Source of the DNA: Streptomyces sp. AW19M42
Lineage (GTDB): Bacteria > Actinomycetota > Actinomycetes > Streptomycetales > Streptomycetaceae
DNA: 51,875 nucleotides
Reading direction: 5' to 3'
Assembly: GCA_000470535.1 (NCBI GenBank)
Contig: CBRG010000057.1
Location: forward strand, 1-51,875
Shown: piece by piece, positions 7,779-16,023 of the stretch
Layout: every line of letters starts with the position of its first letter
Position numbering within the stretch: position 1 is the stretch's first letter
Translations under genes and position numbers: made by a program
Notes under the pieces: generated by a model
Told to the model about the DNA's origin: nothing
The model's database searches: none
What the model saw: the letters and a program-made list of their open reading frames with translations, nothing else

Positions 7779-8804
7779 ATGGCCGCAACGAGCGTCGTGG
7801 CCCTGGTACTGGTGATCGCCATCGCGGTCTCCTCGACCCTGCTGATCGGAGCGGCGCGACGCGCGGGGCTCGGGCCGGGCGGCCCCGTCCATGACCTCTT
7901 CGAGGTGGCCTTCCTGAACGGCGGCCCTGCCCGGGTCGTGGACACCGCGCTCGCCGCCATGCACGCGGACGGCCGGCTGGCGGTCGGCGGTCCCGGCATC
8001 GTCGTGGTCCAACGGCCGGTCGCCCACGACCCGGTGGAGCGGGCCGTGCTCCAGGAGCAGGCCGCTGCCCCGAACGGTGCGCTGTGGACCCTGCGGATCG
8101 CGACGATGCGCCATGCCGCGGTGCAGGAGATCGGCGACGGGCTGGCGGCGCGCGGTCTGCTGACCACGCCCGGGGACAACCGGGCCCGGACCCGCTGGGG
8201 CAGGGCGCAGGGGGTGCTCTGCCTGCTCGCCGTCCCGGTCTCCCTCGCGGTGACCATCCATGAGTTCGTCTCGTCGGAGTCCGTCGGCGGACCGGACTTC
8301 CCGTTCTTCGCGAAGGTGTTCCTGCCGCTCGTCGCCGGGACCGTCATCGGCTTCGTCTGCGCGGCCGCTTCCCGGTACCGGATCACCAAGGCGGGCCGCA
8401 GGGCCACCTTCACGTACGTCACCACCAACGCGTCCCGGACCGATCCGGCCCATCTGGTGGCGGTCGCGGGGCCGCGGGCCGTACCCGATCCCGAGCTGCG
8501 GAGCCAGTTGCTCGCCGCGTCCCGGATCAGGCCGGCCCGTACGTCCACCCCTTCGCACCAGCTCTCGGGTTCCTCCGACGCCCTGTTCGTCGCGACAGCG
8601 TGGTGTGCCGGTACGGCGCCGGGCGGTGGCGGGTGCGGAAGCTCGTCCGGGCACGGCGGCGGGGGCGCCGGGTGCGGTTCGGGGTCCAGCTGCGCTTCCG
8701 GCTCGGGGTCGAGCTGCGGAGGCGGATCCAGTTGCGGTGGCGGGTCGAGCTGCGGAGGCGGGTCGAGCTGCGGAGGCGGGTCGAGCTGCGGCAGCAGCTC
8801 ATGA
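7779..8804 (+). CDS. TIGR04222-type membrane protein with Cys-Gly-Ser repeat tail
   Basis: The 341-residue protein has a hydrophobic N-terminal segment (about 5-24) and two more likely membrane helices (about 146-163 and 183-203). The N-terminal part (FEVAFLNGGPARVVDTALAAMHADG, then MRHAAVQEIGDGLAARGLL) fits TIGR04222, a domain noted for preceding low-complexity Cys-rich tails. From residue 276 to the end the chain is almost only Gly, Ser and Cys, with nine cysteines (276, 286, 299, 305, 313, 319, 325, 331, 337), the last five at exact 6-residue spacing. The gene starts one base after the DUF692 stop, so the pair is probably co-translated. I infer the tail may be the substrate of the upstream enzyme. 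Confidence 0.85.
   Translation: MAATSVVALVLVIAIAVSSTLLIGAARRAGLGPGGPVHDLFEVAFLNGGPARVVDTALAAMHADGRLAVGGPGIVVVQRPVAHDPVERAVLQEQAAAPNGALWTLRIATMRHAAVQEIGDGLAARGLLTTPGDNRARTRWGRAQGVLCLLAVPVSLAVTIHEFVSSESVGGPDFPFFAKVFLPLVAGTVIGFVCAAASRYRITKAGRRATFTYVTTNASRTDPAHLVAVAGPRAVPDPELRSQLLAASRIRPARTSTPSHQLSGSSDALFVATAWCAGTAPGGGGCGSSSGHGGGGAGCGSGSSCASGSGSSCGGGSSCGGGSSCGGGSSCGGGSSCGSSS
8715..8786 (+). repeat. Four tandem 18-nt repeats encoding Cys-Gly-Gly-Gly-Ser-Ser
   Basis: Units at 8715, 8733, 8751 and 8769 read TGC GGN GGC GGN TCN AGY; the last two are identical. A degenerate fifth unit (TGC GGC AGC AGC TCA) runs into the stop codon at 8802. The unit length keeps the reading frame, so copy-number change would lengthen or shorten the tail without breaking it. 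Confidence 0.9.
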
Positions 8805-8860
8805 CCGGTGCGGAGCCGCGTCCCGGCAGGGCCGCGGCTCCCCGGCCCGTAAACGACGCC

Positions 8861-8889
8861 GGTGCGGCGCGCAGGCTGCGCGCCGCACC
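8861..8889 (+). terminator. Hairpin after the TIGR04222-type gene
   Basis: GGTGCGGCGCGCAG (8861-8874) and its exact complement (8876-8889) are separated by one base, giving a 14-bp inverted repeat 57 bases after the stop. It probably ends the DUF692 operon and, read on the other strand, may serve hemQ. Confidence 0.7.
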
Positions 8890-8916
8890 AGGAGCCGAAC
8901 CCGGTGTCGCTGGAAC

Positions 8917-8948
8917 GGCGGGCGGCACACCGTGCCGCGGTGCCCGCC
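8917..8948 (-). terminator. Second hairpin between the converging operons
   Basis: GGCGGGC at 8917 pairs with GCCCGCC ending at 8948, enclosing a smaller GGCAC/GTGCC stem. It lies 39 bases downstream of the hemQ stop and probably terminates the hemG-hemQ transcript. Confidence 0.45.
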
Positions 8949-8986
8949 GTCTGATCTTCCGGGTTGGGGTGGTCGGAACCCGCTCG

Positions 8987-9721
8987 CTACGCGAGCCCGG
9001 CCACCAGGTCTGCGACCGACTTGCGCCGGCCGGTGAAGAAGGGAACCTCCTCGCGGACGTGCATCCGCGCCTCGGAGGCCCGCAGGTGACGCATGAGGTC
9101 GACGATGCGGTGCAGCTCGTCGGCCTCGAAGGCCAGCACCCACTCGTAGTCACCGAGCGAGAAGGAGGCGACGGTGTTGGCGCGCACGTCCGGGAAGCCA
9201 CGGGCCATCTTGCCGTGGTCGGCGAGCATCCGGCGGCGGTCCTCGTCGGGCAGCAGGTACCAGTCGTAGGAGCGCACGAAGGGGTACACGCTGATGTAGT
9301 CGCGCGGCGTCTCGTCGGCGAGGAACGCCGGCACGTGCGACTTGTTGAACTCGGCGGGGCGGTGCAGCGCCATGTTCGACCAGACCGGGTCGAGGCCGCG
9401 GCCCAGCCGGGTGCGCCGGAAGAGGTTGTACGCCTCCTGCAGGGCCTCCGCCGTCTCTGAGTGCCACCAGATCATGACGTCGGCGTCGGCACGCAGACCG
9501 GAGACGTCGTAGGTGCCGCGCACGGTGACGTCCTTGGCGTCGAGCTGGTCGAACAGCTCCTGGACCTCGTCGGAGTACACGGCGCGCTCCGTGTCGGCGG
9601 GCAGCACGTCGCGGAGCTTGAAGACGGACCACAGGGTGTAGCGGACGACGTCGTTGAGGTCCTTCGCCTTCTTGCCGGCGTTCGGGCCCTTGCTTGATGT
9701 CACAGTCTCAGGAGCACTCAT
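8987..9721 (-). CDS. hemQ: Coproheme decarboxylase (chlorite dismutase-like HemQ)
   Basis: The 244-residue product matches actinobacterial HemQ/ChdC, which converts iron-coproporphyrin to heme b by two oxidative decarboxylations, the last step of the coproporphyrin-dependent pathway. The segment [13 protein letters not shown] carries the conserved catalytic-tyrosine region, and [12 protein letters not shown] the proximal heme-histidine region; [14 protein letters not shown] is also typical. It begins 5 bases after the hemG stop on the same strand, so hemG-hemQ form an operon in pathway order. ATG 9721 is the natural start. The enzyme is cytoplasmic. Confidence 0.95.
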   Translation of the reverse strand: MSAPETVTSSKGPNAGKKAKDLNDVVRYTLWSVFKLRDVLPADTERAVYSDEVQELFDQLDAKDVTVRGTYDVSGLRADADVMIWWHSETAEALQEAYNLFRRTRLGRGLDPVWSNMALHRPAEFNKSHVPAFLADETPRDYISVYPFVRSYDWYLLPDEDRRRMLADHGKMARGFPDVRANTVASFSLGDYEWVLAFEADELHRIVDLMRHLRASEARMHVREEVPFFTGRRKSVADLVAGLA

Positions 9722-9725
9722 ACGG

Positions 9726-11225
9726 CTATTGTCCCGCCTCGCTCACGGTGCCCTGAACCAGGGTCGGCGTGGCGATGATCTCCCCCGCGTCCGCTCCCCC
9801 GCCCGCTCCCGCGATCTCGTCCCTGATCTCGTCCGCGGCCCGGTGAGCGCTCGCGACGCACGCCGGGATGCCGACTCCGTCGTAGACCGCGCCGCAGACC
9901 CGCAGCGCGGGGAGCTTGGCGACCTCGTCCCGGATGCGGGCGACCCGGCCGAGGTGTCCGACGGGGTACTGGGGCAGTCCGCCGATCCACCGGGTGACCT
10001 CGGTGGCCACGGGCCGGGCGGCCAGTCCCGTCGCCGCCGCGAGATCGCTCAGCGACACGTCGACGAGCTCCGCGTCCTCGCGGTGCAGATGGTCCTCCTC
10101 GCCGTACCGGCCGACGGAGGTCCGCAGGAGGAACAGGTCGGGGGACGCGTCATCGACCCACCGCCACTTCCGGCTGGAGAAGGTGGCGGCCTTGATGGTG
10201 CGGCCCTCGGCCGGGGGCACCAGGAAGCCGGAGCGCCCGTCGAGCGTTCCGGCCGCGGTCACGTCGGAGCGGCGGAAGGCCATGGTGACCAGGGCCATCG
10301 ACGCGTACTCGACGCCCGCGAGTTCGGCGGAGGCGGCCGGTGACTCGGCGGCGAGCAGGGTGGAGGCGGACCACGCGGGGGCGGCGAGGACGATGCCGTC
10401 CGCGGGAATCACCCGGGTGTCGGTGCGGACGTCCCAGCCGCTCGTGGTACGGGTCAGCCCGAGTACCGGGGTCTCGGTGAGGATCTCGCCGCCCCCCGCG
10501 CGTACGGCGGCGGCGACCGCGTCCGGGAGGGCGCCGATACCGCCGGCGATCCCCTGGAAGACCGGTCCGTCCTGCTGCCTGGCCGCGGCCCGCTCCTGGA
10601 TGCGGGTCACGCCGTCGAGCAGTGAGCCGCCCTGCCGGGCGATCTCGAAGAGCTGGGGTACGGCGGCGCGCATCGAGATCCGGTAGGCGTCGCCGGCGTA
10701 GACCCCTCCGAGCAGTGGCTCCACCAGCTGGTCGACGACCTCGCGGCCGAGCCGGTCGGCCACGTACGCACCGACCGCGACGTCGTCCCCGACCTCGGTG
10801 GGGGTGAGGTCCCGCTCCTGCGCGATCCGGGCGAGCCCCTCCGGCGAGAGCACCTCACCGAGCGCCGCCGGGTCGCCCGGCACTCCCATCACGTGGCCCT
10901 TGGGCATGGGGCGCAGCGCGTCGCGCGTCCACAGGGAGGCGGTGGCCGTGGCGGGCGGCTGGAGCCGGTCCGCGAGGCCGACGGCCCGTGCCAGGTTGAC
11001 CGCCTCCGGACGGCGGGCCAGCATCGACTCGGCGCCGAGATCGACCCGGACGCCCGCCACCTCGCCGGACCTGAGTTTGCCGCCGAGCCGGTCGGTCGCC
11101 TCCAGGAGGGTGACCCGCAGCCCGGTGCCGAGAAGCCGTTGGGCGGCCGCGAGTCCGGCGATGCCGCCGCCGATGACGACGACGTGTCCCGTGGCCCTGT
11201 CCGAGCGGTTTGCTGAACGCTGCAT
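9726..11225 (-). CDS. hemG: Coproporphyrinogen III oxidase / protoporphyrinogen oxidase (FAD)
   Basis: The 499-residue flavoprotein begins with the FAD-binding motif [17 protein letters not shown] and has the amine-oxidase/PPO layout, ending with the second FAD motif ([19 protein letters not shown]). In Gram-positive actinobacteria the HemY-type (CgoX) enzyme oxidises coproporphyrinogen III to coproporphyrin III. The immediately downstream hemQ supports that substrate rather than protoporphyrinogen. ATG 11225 is chosen because the glycine-rich motif begins about 15 residues later, as in the family. Its upstream region is shared with the divergent DUF4349 gene. Some annotations would call it hemY or cgoX. 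Confidence 0.93.
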   Translation of the reverse strand: MQRSANRSDRATGHVVVIGGGIAGLAAAQRLLGTGLRVTLLEATDRLGGKLRSGEVAGVRVDLGAESMLARRPEAVNLARAVGLADRLQPPATATASLWTRDALRPMPKGHVMGVPGDPAALGEVLSPEGLARIAQERDLTPTEVGDDVAVGAYVADRLGREVVDQLVEPLLGGVYAGDAYRISMRAAVPQLFEIARQGGSLLDGVTRIQERAAARQQDGPVFQGIAGGIGALPDAVAAAVRAGGGEILTETPVLGLTRTTSGWDVRTDTRVIPADGIVLAAPAWSASTLLAAESPAASAELAGVEYASMALVTMAFRRSDVTAAGTLDGRSGFLVPPAEGRTIKAATFSSRKWRWVDDASPDLFLLRTSVGRYGEEDHLHREDAELVDVSLSDLAAATGLAARPVATEVTRWIGGLPQYPVGHLGRVARIRDEVAKLPALRVCGAVYDGVGIPACVASAHRAADEIRDEIAGAGGGADAGEIIATPTLVQGTVSEAGQ

Positions 11226-11352
11226 ACCCCCACTCTCTCAAACCTCTTCCGAGTCCTGACCGTGACTGCTTCGAAACCGGTATCACGCAACCCCGAAGGG
11301 CCCCCCGTACGTCGAACCGGCACCACCAATCATCCGTCCAGGGGGGACAGTT
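11226..11352. promoter_or_regulatory. Divergent promoter region, hemG and DUF4349 lipoprotein
   Basis: These 127 bases separate two head-to-head genes and must hold both promoters. The rightward gene has a clear AGGGGGGAC ribosome site. No convincing -10/-35 pair or palindrome was found. Confidence 0.5.
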
Positions 11353-12333
11353 ATGCACGCAGCACCAGCCACTCGCACGAACAGACACGCAGGCCGTCAG
11401 GGGCGTCGGTACCGTCCGGGCCGTCCGGGTGCCCGCCGCACGCAGACCGCTCTCGCCGCCGGACTGCTCACCGCCGTGCTGGCGTTGAGCGGCTGCGGCG
11501 CGGGCAGTGACGACGACTCCGCGAAGAGCGCGGACCGCCGGGCCGCCGCCCCGGCGCAGCAGGACAGCGCGGAATCCGGCGCCGGGGGCGCGCAGGGGGG
11601 TGCGGGCGGTTCGGCGGCGGCGAAGAAGCCGAATCCGTCGGCCGCCGCCGCTCATGTCATCCGTACCGCCTCGCTGTCCGTGGAGGTGAAGAGCGCGCCG
11701 GAGGCGGCGGCGGCCGCACGGGTGACGGCGGAGGCCGCCGGTGGTCTGGTGGCCGACGAGAAGACCGAGCAGGTCGACGCGGACCGGGCCTCCTCGCATG
11801 TGGTGCTGCGGGTTCCGCAGGATGAGTACGACAGCGTGCTGCGGGAGCTCTCGGGTACGGGCAAGCTGCTCTCCCGCACGTCGAGCGCGAAGGACGTCAC
11901 CGACCAGGTCGTCGACGTGGACAGCCGGATCGCCAGCCAGCGCACGAGTGTGGCGCGGGTGCGCAAGCTGATGGACCGGGCCGACGAGCTGTCCGATGTG
12001 GTGTCGCTCGAAGGTGAGCTGAGCAATCGTCAGGCCGCGCTCGAATCGATGCTGGCCGAGCAGGCGTCGCTGAAGGACCGCACCTCGTTGGCCACGATCA
12101 CGCTCAACCTCTCGGAGCCGAAGCCGCACGCGAAGGCGGCTGCCGACGACGAGGACGGTCCCGGATTCCTGGACGCCCTGAGCGGTGGCTGGCATGTGTT
12201 CGTGACGGCCATCAAGTGGCTCGCGATGGCGCTGGGCGCGGCGGCCCCGTTCCTGGCCGTGGCGGCCGTCGTGGTGCTGCTGTGGCAGCGACTGAGCCGC
12301 CGGGGCCGGAAGGCGGGGCCGGAGGGCGAGTGA
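11353..12333 (+). CDS. DUF4349 domain lipoprotein
   Basis: The 326-residue protein has an arginine-rich N-region, a hydrophobic core and the lipobox LSGC near residue 46, then a low-complexity Ala/Gly/Ser linker. From about residue 95 (IRTASLSVEVKSAPEAA) it follows the DUF4349 pattern: a beta-rich half (VVLRVPQDEYDSVL), a coiled-coil-like helix pair (SRIASQRTSVARVRKLMDRA, LEGELSNRQAALESMLAEQA) and a C-terminal membrane helix with a basic tail (LWQRLSRRGRK). The topology suggests a lipid anchor and a second membrane anchor holding a periplasmic-side domain. Molecular role is unknown for the family. A hairpin follows the stop. Confidence 0.88.
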   Translation: MHAAPATRTNRHAGRQGRRYRPGRPGARRTQTALAAGLLTAVLALSGCGAGSDDDSAKSADRRAAAPAQQDSAESGAGGAQGGAGGSAAAKKPNPSAAAAHVIRTASLSVEVKSAPEAAAAARVTAEAAGGLVADEKTEQVDADRASSHVVLRVPQDEYDSVLRELSGTGKLLSRTSSAKDVTDQVVDVDSRIASQRTSVARVRKLMDRADELSDVVSLEGELSNRQAALESMLAEQASLKDRTSLATITLNLSEPKPHAKAAADDEDGPGFLDALSGGWHVFVTAIKWLAMALGAAAPFLAVAAVVVLLWQRLSRRGRKAGPEGE

Positions 12334-12338
12334 GTGCC

Positions 12339-12366
12339 TCCCGGGGGCGCCCTGACGCCCCCGGGA
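12339..12366 (+). terminator. Hairpin after the DUF4349 gene
   Basis: TCCCGGGGGCG (12339-12349) pairs with CGCCCCCGGGA (12356-12366) around a 6-base loop, immediately after the stop at 12333. Confidence 0.65.
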
Positions 12367-12415
12367 CCGTGGCGCCGTAGCGTGGGCCTTCGGACGGGGT
12401 ATCGAAGGGACTGGC

Positions 12416-13798
12416 ATGACGGCGGAACGACTGGTGGTCATCGGTGGGGACGCGGCAGGCATGTCCGCCGCGTCCCAGGCTCGCCGGCTCAAGGGGCCGG
12501 ACGAGCTGGGCATCACCGCCTTCGAGCGGGGCCACTTCACCTCGTACTCCGCCTGCGGCATCCCGTACTGGGTGGGCGGCGACGTCGAGGGGCCGGACGA
12601 GCTGATCGCCCGCACCCCGGAGGAGCACCGGGCCCGGGACATCGATCTGCGGATGCGCACCGAGGTGACGGAGATCGATGTCGCGGGGCAGCGGGTGCGC
12701 TCCCTGGACCGGGAGTCCGGCGAGACGTCCTGGACCGGTTTCGACAAGCTGGTGATCGCGACGGGCGCCAGGCCGGTGCGTCCGGCGCTGCCCGGTATGG
12801 ACGCACCAGGGGTGCACGGGGTGCAGAACCTGGACGACGGACAGGCGCTGCTGGACTCCCTGGACCGGGCGACGGGCCGGCGCGCGGTCGTCGTGGGCGC
12901 GGGCTACATCGGGGTCGAGATGGCGGAGGCGATGCTGAAGCGCGGCTTCGAGGTGACCGTGCTCAACCGCGCTGAGCAGCCGATGGCGACGCTCGACCCC
13001 GACATGGGGCGTCTGGTGCACGAGGCGATGGACGCCCTGGGGATCACCACGGTGAACCGGGCCGACGTCACCGCGATCCGCACCGGCCCCGACGGATGGG
13101 TGAGCGCCGTGGAGACGGCGGACTCCTCGTACCCGGCGGACGTGGTGGTGCTCGGCATCGGCGTCGAGCCGGAGACGGCGCTGGCCCGTGCGGTCGGGCT
13201 GCCGGTCGGGCCGCACGGCGGGCTGCTCACCGATCTGTCGATGCGGGTCGCCGGCCACGACAACATCTGGGCGGGTGGCGACTGCGTGGAGGTCCTCGAC
13301 CTGGTGGCGGGCCGCACCCGGCACATCGCGCTGGGTACGCACGCCAACAAGCACGGCCAGATCATCGGGTCCAATGTCGCCGGCGGCTACGGGACGTTCC
13401 CCGGGGTGGTCGGCACGGCGGTCAGCAAGGTCTGCGATCTGGAGATCGCCCGCACCGGGCTGCGCGAGAAGGACGCCCGTGCGGTGGGCCTGCGGTTCGT
13501 CACGGCGACGATCGAGTCGACGGGCCGGGCGGGCTACTACCCGGGGGCGCGGCCGATGACGGTGAAGATGCTCGCGGAGTACCGCACCGGGCGGCTGCTG
13601 GGCGTGCAGATCGTGGGCCGGGACGGGGCGGCGAAGCGGGTGGACGTCGCGGCGGTGGCGCTCACCGCCGGGATGACGGTGGAGCGGATGACGTCCCTGG
13701 ACCTCGGTTACGCGCCGCCGTTCTCCCCGGTCTGGGACCCGGTGCTGGTGGCCGCCCGCAAGGCGGTGACGGCCGTACGCGAGGCGGGCACCGCCTGA
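12416..13798 (+). CDS. FAD/NAD-dependent disulfide reductase, CoA-disulfide reductase-like
   Basis: The 460-residue flavoprotein has an N-terminal FAD motif (VVIGGDAAGMSAAS, residues 7-20), a central NAD(P)H motif (VVVGAGYIGVEMAEAM) and a second FAD motif (IWAGGDCVE). SYSACGIPY places a single redox cysteine at C47, the active-site pattern of CoA-disulfide reductases and NADH oxidases rather than the CxxxxC pair of glutathione-reductase types. The C-terminal dimerisation domain is complete. Streptomyces use mycothiol as main thiol, so whether CoA-disulfide, another polysulfide or oxygen is reduced cannot be read from sequence. It stands alone and converges on hemE. Confidence 0.82.
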   Translation: MTAERLVVIGGDAAGMSAASQARRLKGPDELGITAFERGHFTSYSACGIPYWVGGDVEGPDELIARTPEEHRARDIDLRMRTEVTEIDVAGQRVRSLDRESGETSWTGFDKLVIATGARPVRPALPGMDAPGVHGVQNLDDGQALLDSLDRATGRRAVVVGAGYIGVEMAEAMLKRGFEVTVLNRAEQPMATLDPDMGRLVHEAMDALGITTVNRADVTAIRTGPDGWVSAVETADSSYPADVVVLGIGVEPETALARAVGLPVGPHGGLLTDLSMRVAGHDNIWAGGDCVEVLDLVAGRTRHIALGTHANKHGQIIGSNVAGGYGTFPGVVGTAVSKVCDLEIARTGLREKDARAVGLRFVTATIESTGRAGYYPGARPMTVKMLAEYRTGRLLGVQIVGRDGAAKRVDVAAVALTAGMTVERMTSLDLGYAPPFSPVWDPVLVAARKAVTAVREAGTA

Positions 13799-13821
13799 GA
13801 GCGGCGCCCGGCCCCGGTGGT

Positions 13822-14895
13822 TCAGCGGGCGGTGTTCGTGTGGACGTACTCGACGAGCCGCGACAGCGCGTCCGGGTCCATGTTCGGCATCACACCGTGG
13901 CCCAGGTTGAAGATGTGGCCCTCCAGGCCCGCGGCGGCGTCGAGCACCTCCTGGGTCTTGGCCTCCACCGCCGCGGTCGGCGCGAACAGCACGGCGGGGT
14001 CGAGGTTGCCCTGGAGCGCCTTGCCGGGGCCGACGCGGCGCGCGGCCTCGTCCATCGGGACCCGCCAGTCGACGCCCACGACGTCCGCGCCGGCCTCGCC
14101 CATGAGGCCGAGCAGTTCACCGGTGCCGACGCCGAAGTGGATGCGCGGGACGCCGTACGGGGCGACGGCGTCGAAGACCTTCGCGGAGGCGGGCAGCACC
14201 GAGCGGCGGTAGTCGGCGGGGGCCAGCGCGCCCACCCAGGAGTCGAAGAGCTGCACGGCGGAGGCGCCGGCCTCGATCTGGACCTTGAGGAAGGCGCCGG
14301 TGATCTCGGCGAGGCGGTCGAGCAGGTCGGCCCAGAGCTGCGGGTCGCCGTACATCAGGGCCTTGGTGTGTTCGTGGTTGCGGGACGGGCCGCCCTCCAC
14401 GAGGTAGCTGGCCAGGGTGAAGGGGGCTCCCGCGAAGCCGATCAGCGGGGTGGACCCCAGCTCGGCGGTGAGCAGGCCGATGGCCTCGGTGACGTACGGG
14501 ACGTCCTCGGGGGTCAGATCGCGCAGCCGGGCCAGGTCGGCCCGCGTACGGATCGGCTCGGAGATCACCGGTCCGACGCCGGGCTTGATGTCGAGGTCGA
14601 TGCCGATCGCCTTGAGGGGGACGACGATGTCGCTGTAGTAGACCGCGGCGTCGACCTTGTGGCGGCGGACGGGCTGCATCGTGATCTCGGCGACGAGCTC
14701 CGGCATCGTGCAGGAGTCGAGCATCGGGATGCCTTCGCGCACCTTCAGGTACTCCGGCAGCGACCGTCCCGCCTGGCGCATGAACCAGACCGGCGTGTGC
14801 GGCACGGGCTCGCGTCGGCACGCCTTGAGGAACGCCGACTCGTGGGCGGCGGAGGTCTTCGTCTGCTGGCCCGAAGGGCGATCGTTGGCACTCAC
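13822..14895 (-). CDS. hemE: Uroporphyrinogen decarboxylase
   Basis: The 357-residue protein carries the two signatures of the family: PVWFMRQAGRSLPEY near the N-terminus and GFAGAPFTLASYLVEGG in the middle, plus YYSDIVVPLKAIGIDL. HemE removes four carboxyl groups from uroporphyrinogen III to give coproporphyrinogen III, which HemG (about 2.6 kb away on the same strand) oxidises. GTG 14895 is preferred because the family starts shortly before FLKACRREPVPHTPVW; the longer open frame upstream lies in the divergent promoter region. It converges with the flavoprotein gene, leaving 23 bases between stops. Confidence 0.97.
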   Translation of the reverse strand: MSANDRPSGQQTKTSAAHESAFLKACRREPVPHTPVWFMRQAGRSLPEYLKVREGIPMLDSCTMPELVAEITMQPVRRHKVDAAVYYSDIVVPLKAIGIDLDIKPGVGPVISEPIRTRADLARLRDLTPEDVPYVTEAIGLLTAELGSTPLIGFAGAPFTLASYLVEGGPSRNHEHTKALMYGDPQLWADLLDRLAEITGAFLKVQIEAGASAVQLFDSWVGALAPADYRRSVLPASAKVFDAVAPYGVPRIHFGVGTGELLGLMGEAGADVVGVDWRVPMDEAARRVGPGKALQGNLDPAVLFAPTAAVEAKTQEVLDAAAGLEGHIFNLGHGVMPNMDPDALSRLVEYVHTNTAR

Positions 14896-14986
14896 GCACA
14901 GAATCTTCGCACGCGTGCGGAAGGAGCCCGGCCCCGCATGGGTGTCCTCCCTGCGCGAGGCTCCGGTTCCGCCTACTCTTCCCCGC
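14896..14986. promoter_or_regulatory. Divergent promoter region, hemE and DUF3000 gene
   Basis: Only 91 bases separate the starts. The DUF3000 gene shows TACTCT about 13 bases before its ATG and no clear ribosome site, so its transcript could be almost leaderless. Confidence 0.4.
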
Positions 14987-15646
14987 ATGGCTCCGGCTCA
15001 GGGACACTTCTCCGGTCAATCCGACGGCACTGACAGCAAGGACAGTGCGGAGGGTGGTTCCGTCCCGCCCGCGTTCCGTTCGGCGGTGGACGCACTGCGC
15101 TCGGCGCGGCTCCGCCCAGAACTGGAGGTGGAGCCGACGCGGCCGCCGAAGCGACTGGCTCCGCACGCGTACGCGCTGGAGGCGGCCGTCGTCGACGGCG
15201 AGGACGATCTCGCGGACGGCCGGCTCGTCCTGCTCCACGACCCGGCCGGGCACGAGGCCTGGCAGGGCGCGTTCCGGCTGGTGACCCTGGTCCGCGCCGA
15301 ACTGGAGCCGGAGATGGCCTCCGATCCGCTGTTGCCGGAGGTGTGCTGGTCGTGGCTGACCGGGGCGCTGGAGGCGCGCGGTCTCAGCTACGGGGAGGGG
15401 GGCGGCACGGTCACCCGGGCGAGTTCGCACTACTTCGGCGCTCTGGGGGAGCGGCGTCCGGCGACGCAGATCGAGATCCGGGCGTCCTGGACCCCCCGTG
15501 AGGGGCGCGGCGGGGTGCCGGACACGGCGGCTCACCTGATGGCGTGGGGCGACCTGCTGTGCCAGATCGCCGGCCTGCCGCCGTCGGGCCCGGCCGACGC
15601 GGCGGTGGTGACGCTGCCGCAGCGGCGCGGGCCGCAGGTCTCGTAG
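14987..15646 (+). CDS. DUF3000 domain protein
   Basis: The 219-residue cytoplasmic protein matches the actinobacterial DUF3000 family, whose gene is usually next to hemE and RNase D, as here. Recognisable parts are PPAFRSAVDALRSARLRPEL, LEAAVVDGEDDLADGRLVLLHDPAG and ASHYFGALGERRPATQIEIRASW. It has no signal peptide, membrane helix or catalytic motif I can name. ATG 14987 is close to the start of conserved sequence. Function is unknown; conserved context with heme and RNA genes is the only hint. Confidence 0.88.
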   Translation: MAPAQGHFSGQSDGTDSKDSAEGGSVPPAFRSAVDALRSARLRPELEVEPTRPPKRLAPHAYALEAAVVDGEDDLADGRLVLLHDPAGHEAWQGAFRLVTLVRAELEPEMASDPLLPEVCWSWLTGALEARGLSYGEGGGTVTRASSHYFGALGERRPATQIEIRASWTPREGRGGVPDTAAHLMAWGDLLCQIAGLPPSGPADAAVVTLPQRRGPQVS

Positions 15647-15801
15647 GACAGGTCCCGGAGCTCTGCCTCCACTTTCGTGACACTGCGTCATCAAACCTCG
15701 CACAGGTACCGGCTCTCTTTTCGTACAATCGAGCGCATGTCCTATTTGCCCGAATTGTTACTCACCAAATCGTGATCTTCCTCTAAAGGAGTGGGCGTCC
15801 G

Positions 15802-16023
15802 GTGCCGAAGAGGTCAATGACCCTTCAAGCACGGTTCGCCCCGGCTTCATCCCCGAGCCGGCCCCTACCGCCACTCCCCAGGAGGCCTGGTGTCCGTTCT
15901 CCTAGAGCAGCCCGCAAGCCTGGTCGCCTACCGCCCGAACAAGCCGACGGCCATGGTCGTCGTGGCCGACCCGCGCGTCCGTTCCACCGTCACCCGCCAT
16001 CTGTGGGCACTCGGAGTACGTGA
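15802..16023 (+). other. Possible leader ORF overlapping the response regulator start
   Basis: AAAGGAGTG at about 15785 is the best ribosome site in this intergenic region and is spaced 8 bases from GTG 15802. The resulting frame of 73 codons runs 134 bases into the regulator gene in another frame. The peptide is Pro/Arg-rich and resembles no protein I know, so it could be a translated leader or chance. The flanking stretch 15715-15790 is unusually AT-rich, with TACAAT at 15724 as a possible -10. Confidence 0.25.

Noticed and set aside
5501..8548. Very long open frame on the minus strand (about 1,000 codons)
   Set aside because: It is antisense to the PTH2-like, DUF692 and TIGR04222 genes. 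GC-rich Streptomyces genes commonly leave a long open antisense frame, and the product is low-complexity Arg/Ser/Pro with no family.
13096..15033. 645-codon plus-strand frame across the flavoprotein end and hemE
   Set aside because: It covers hemE antisense and part of the flavoprotein out of frame; product has no recognisable domain.
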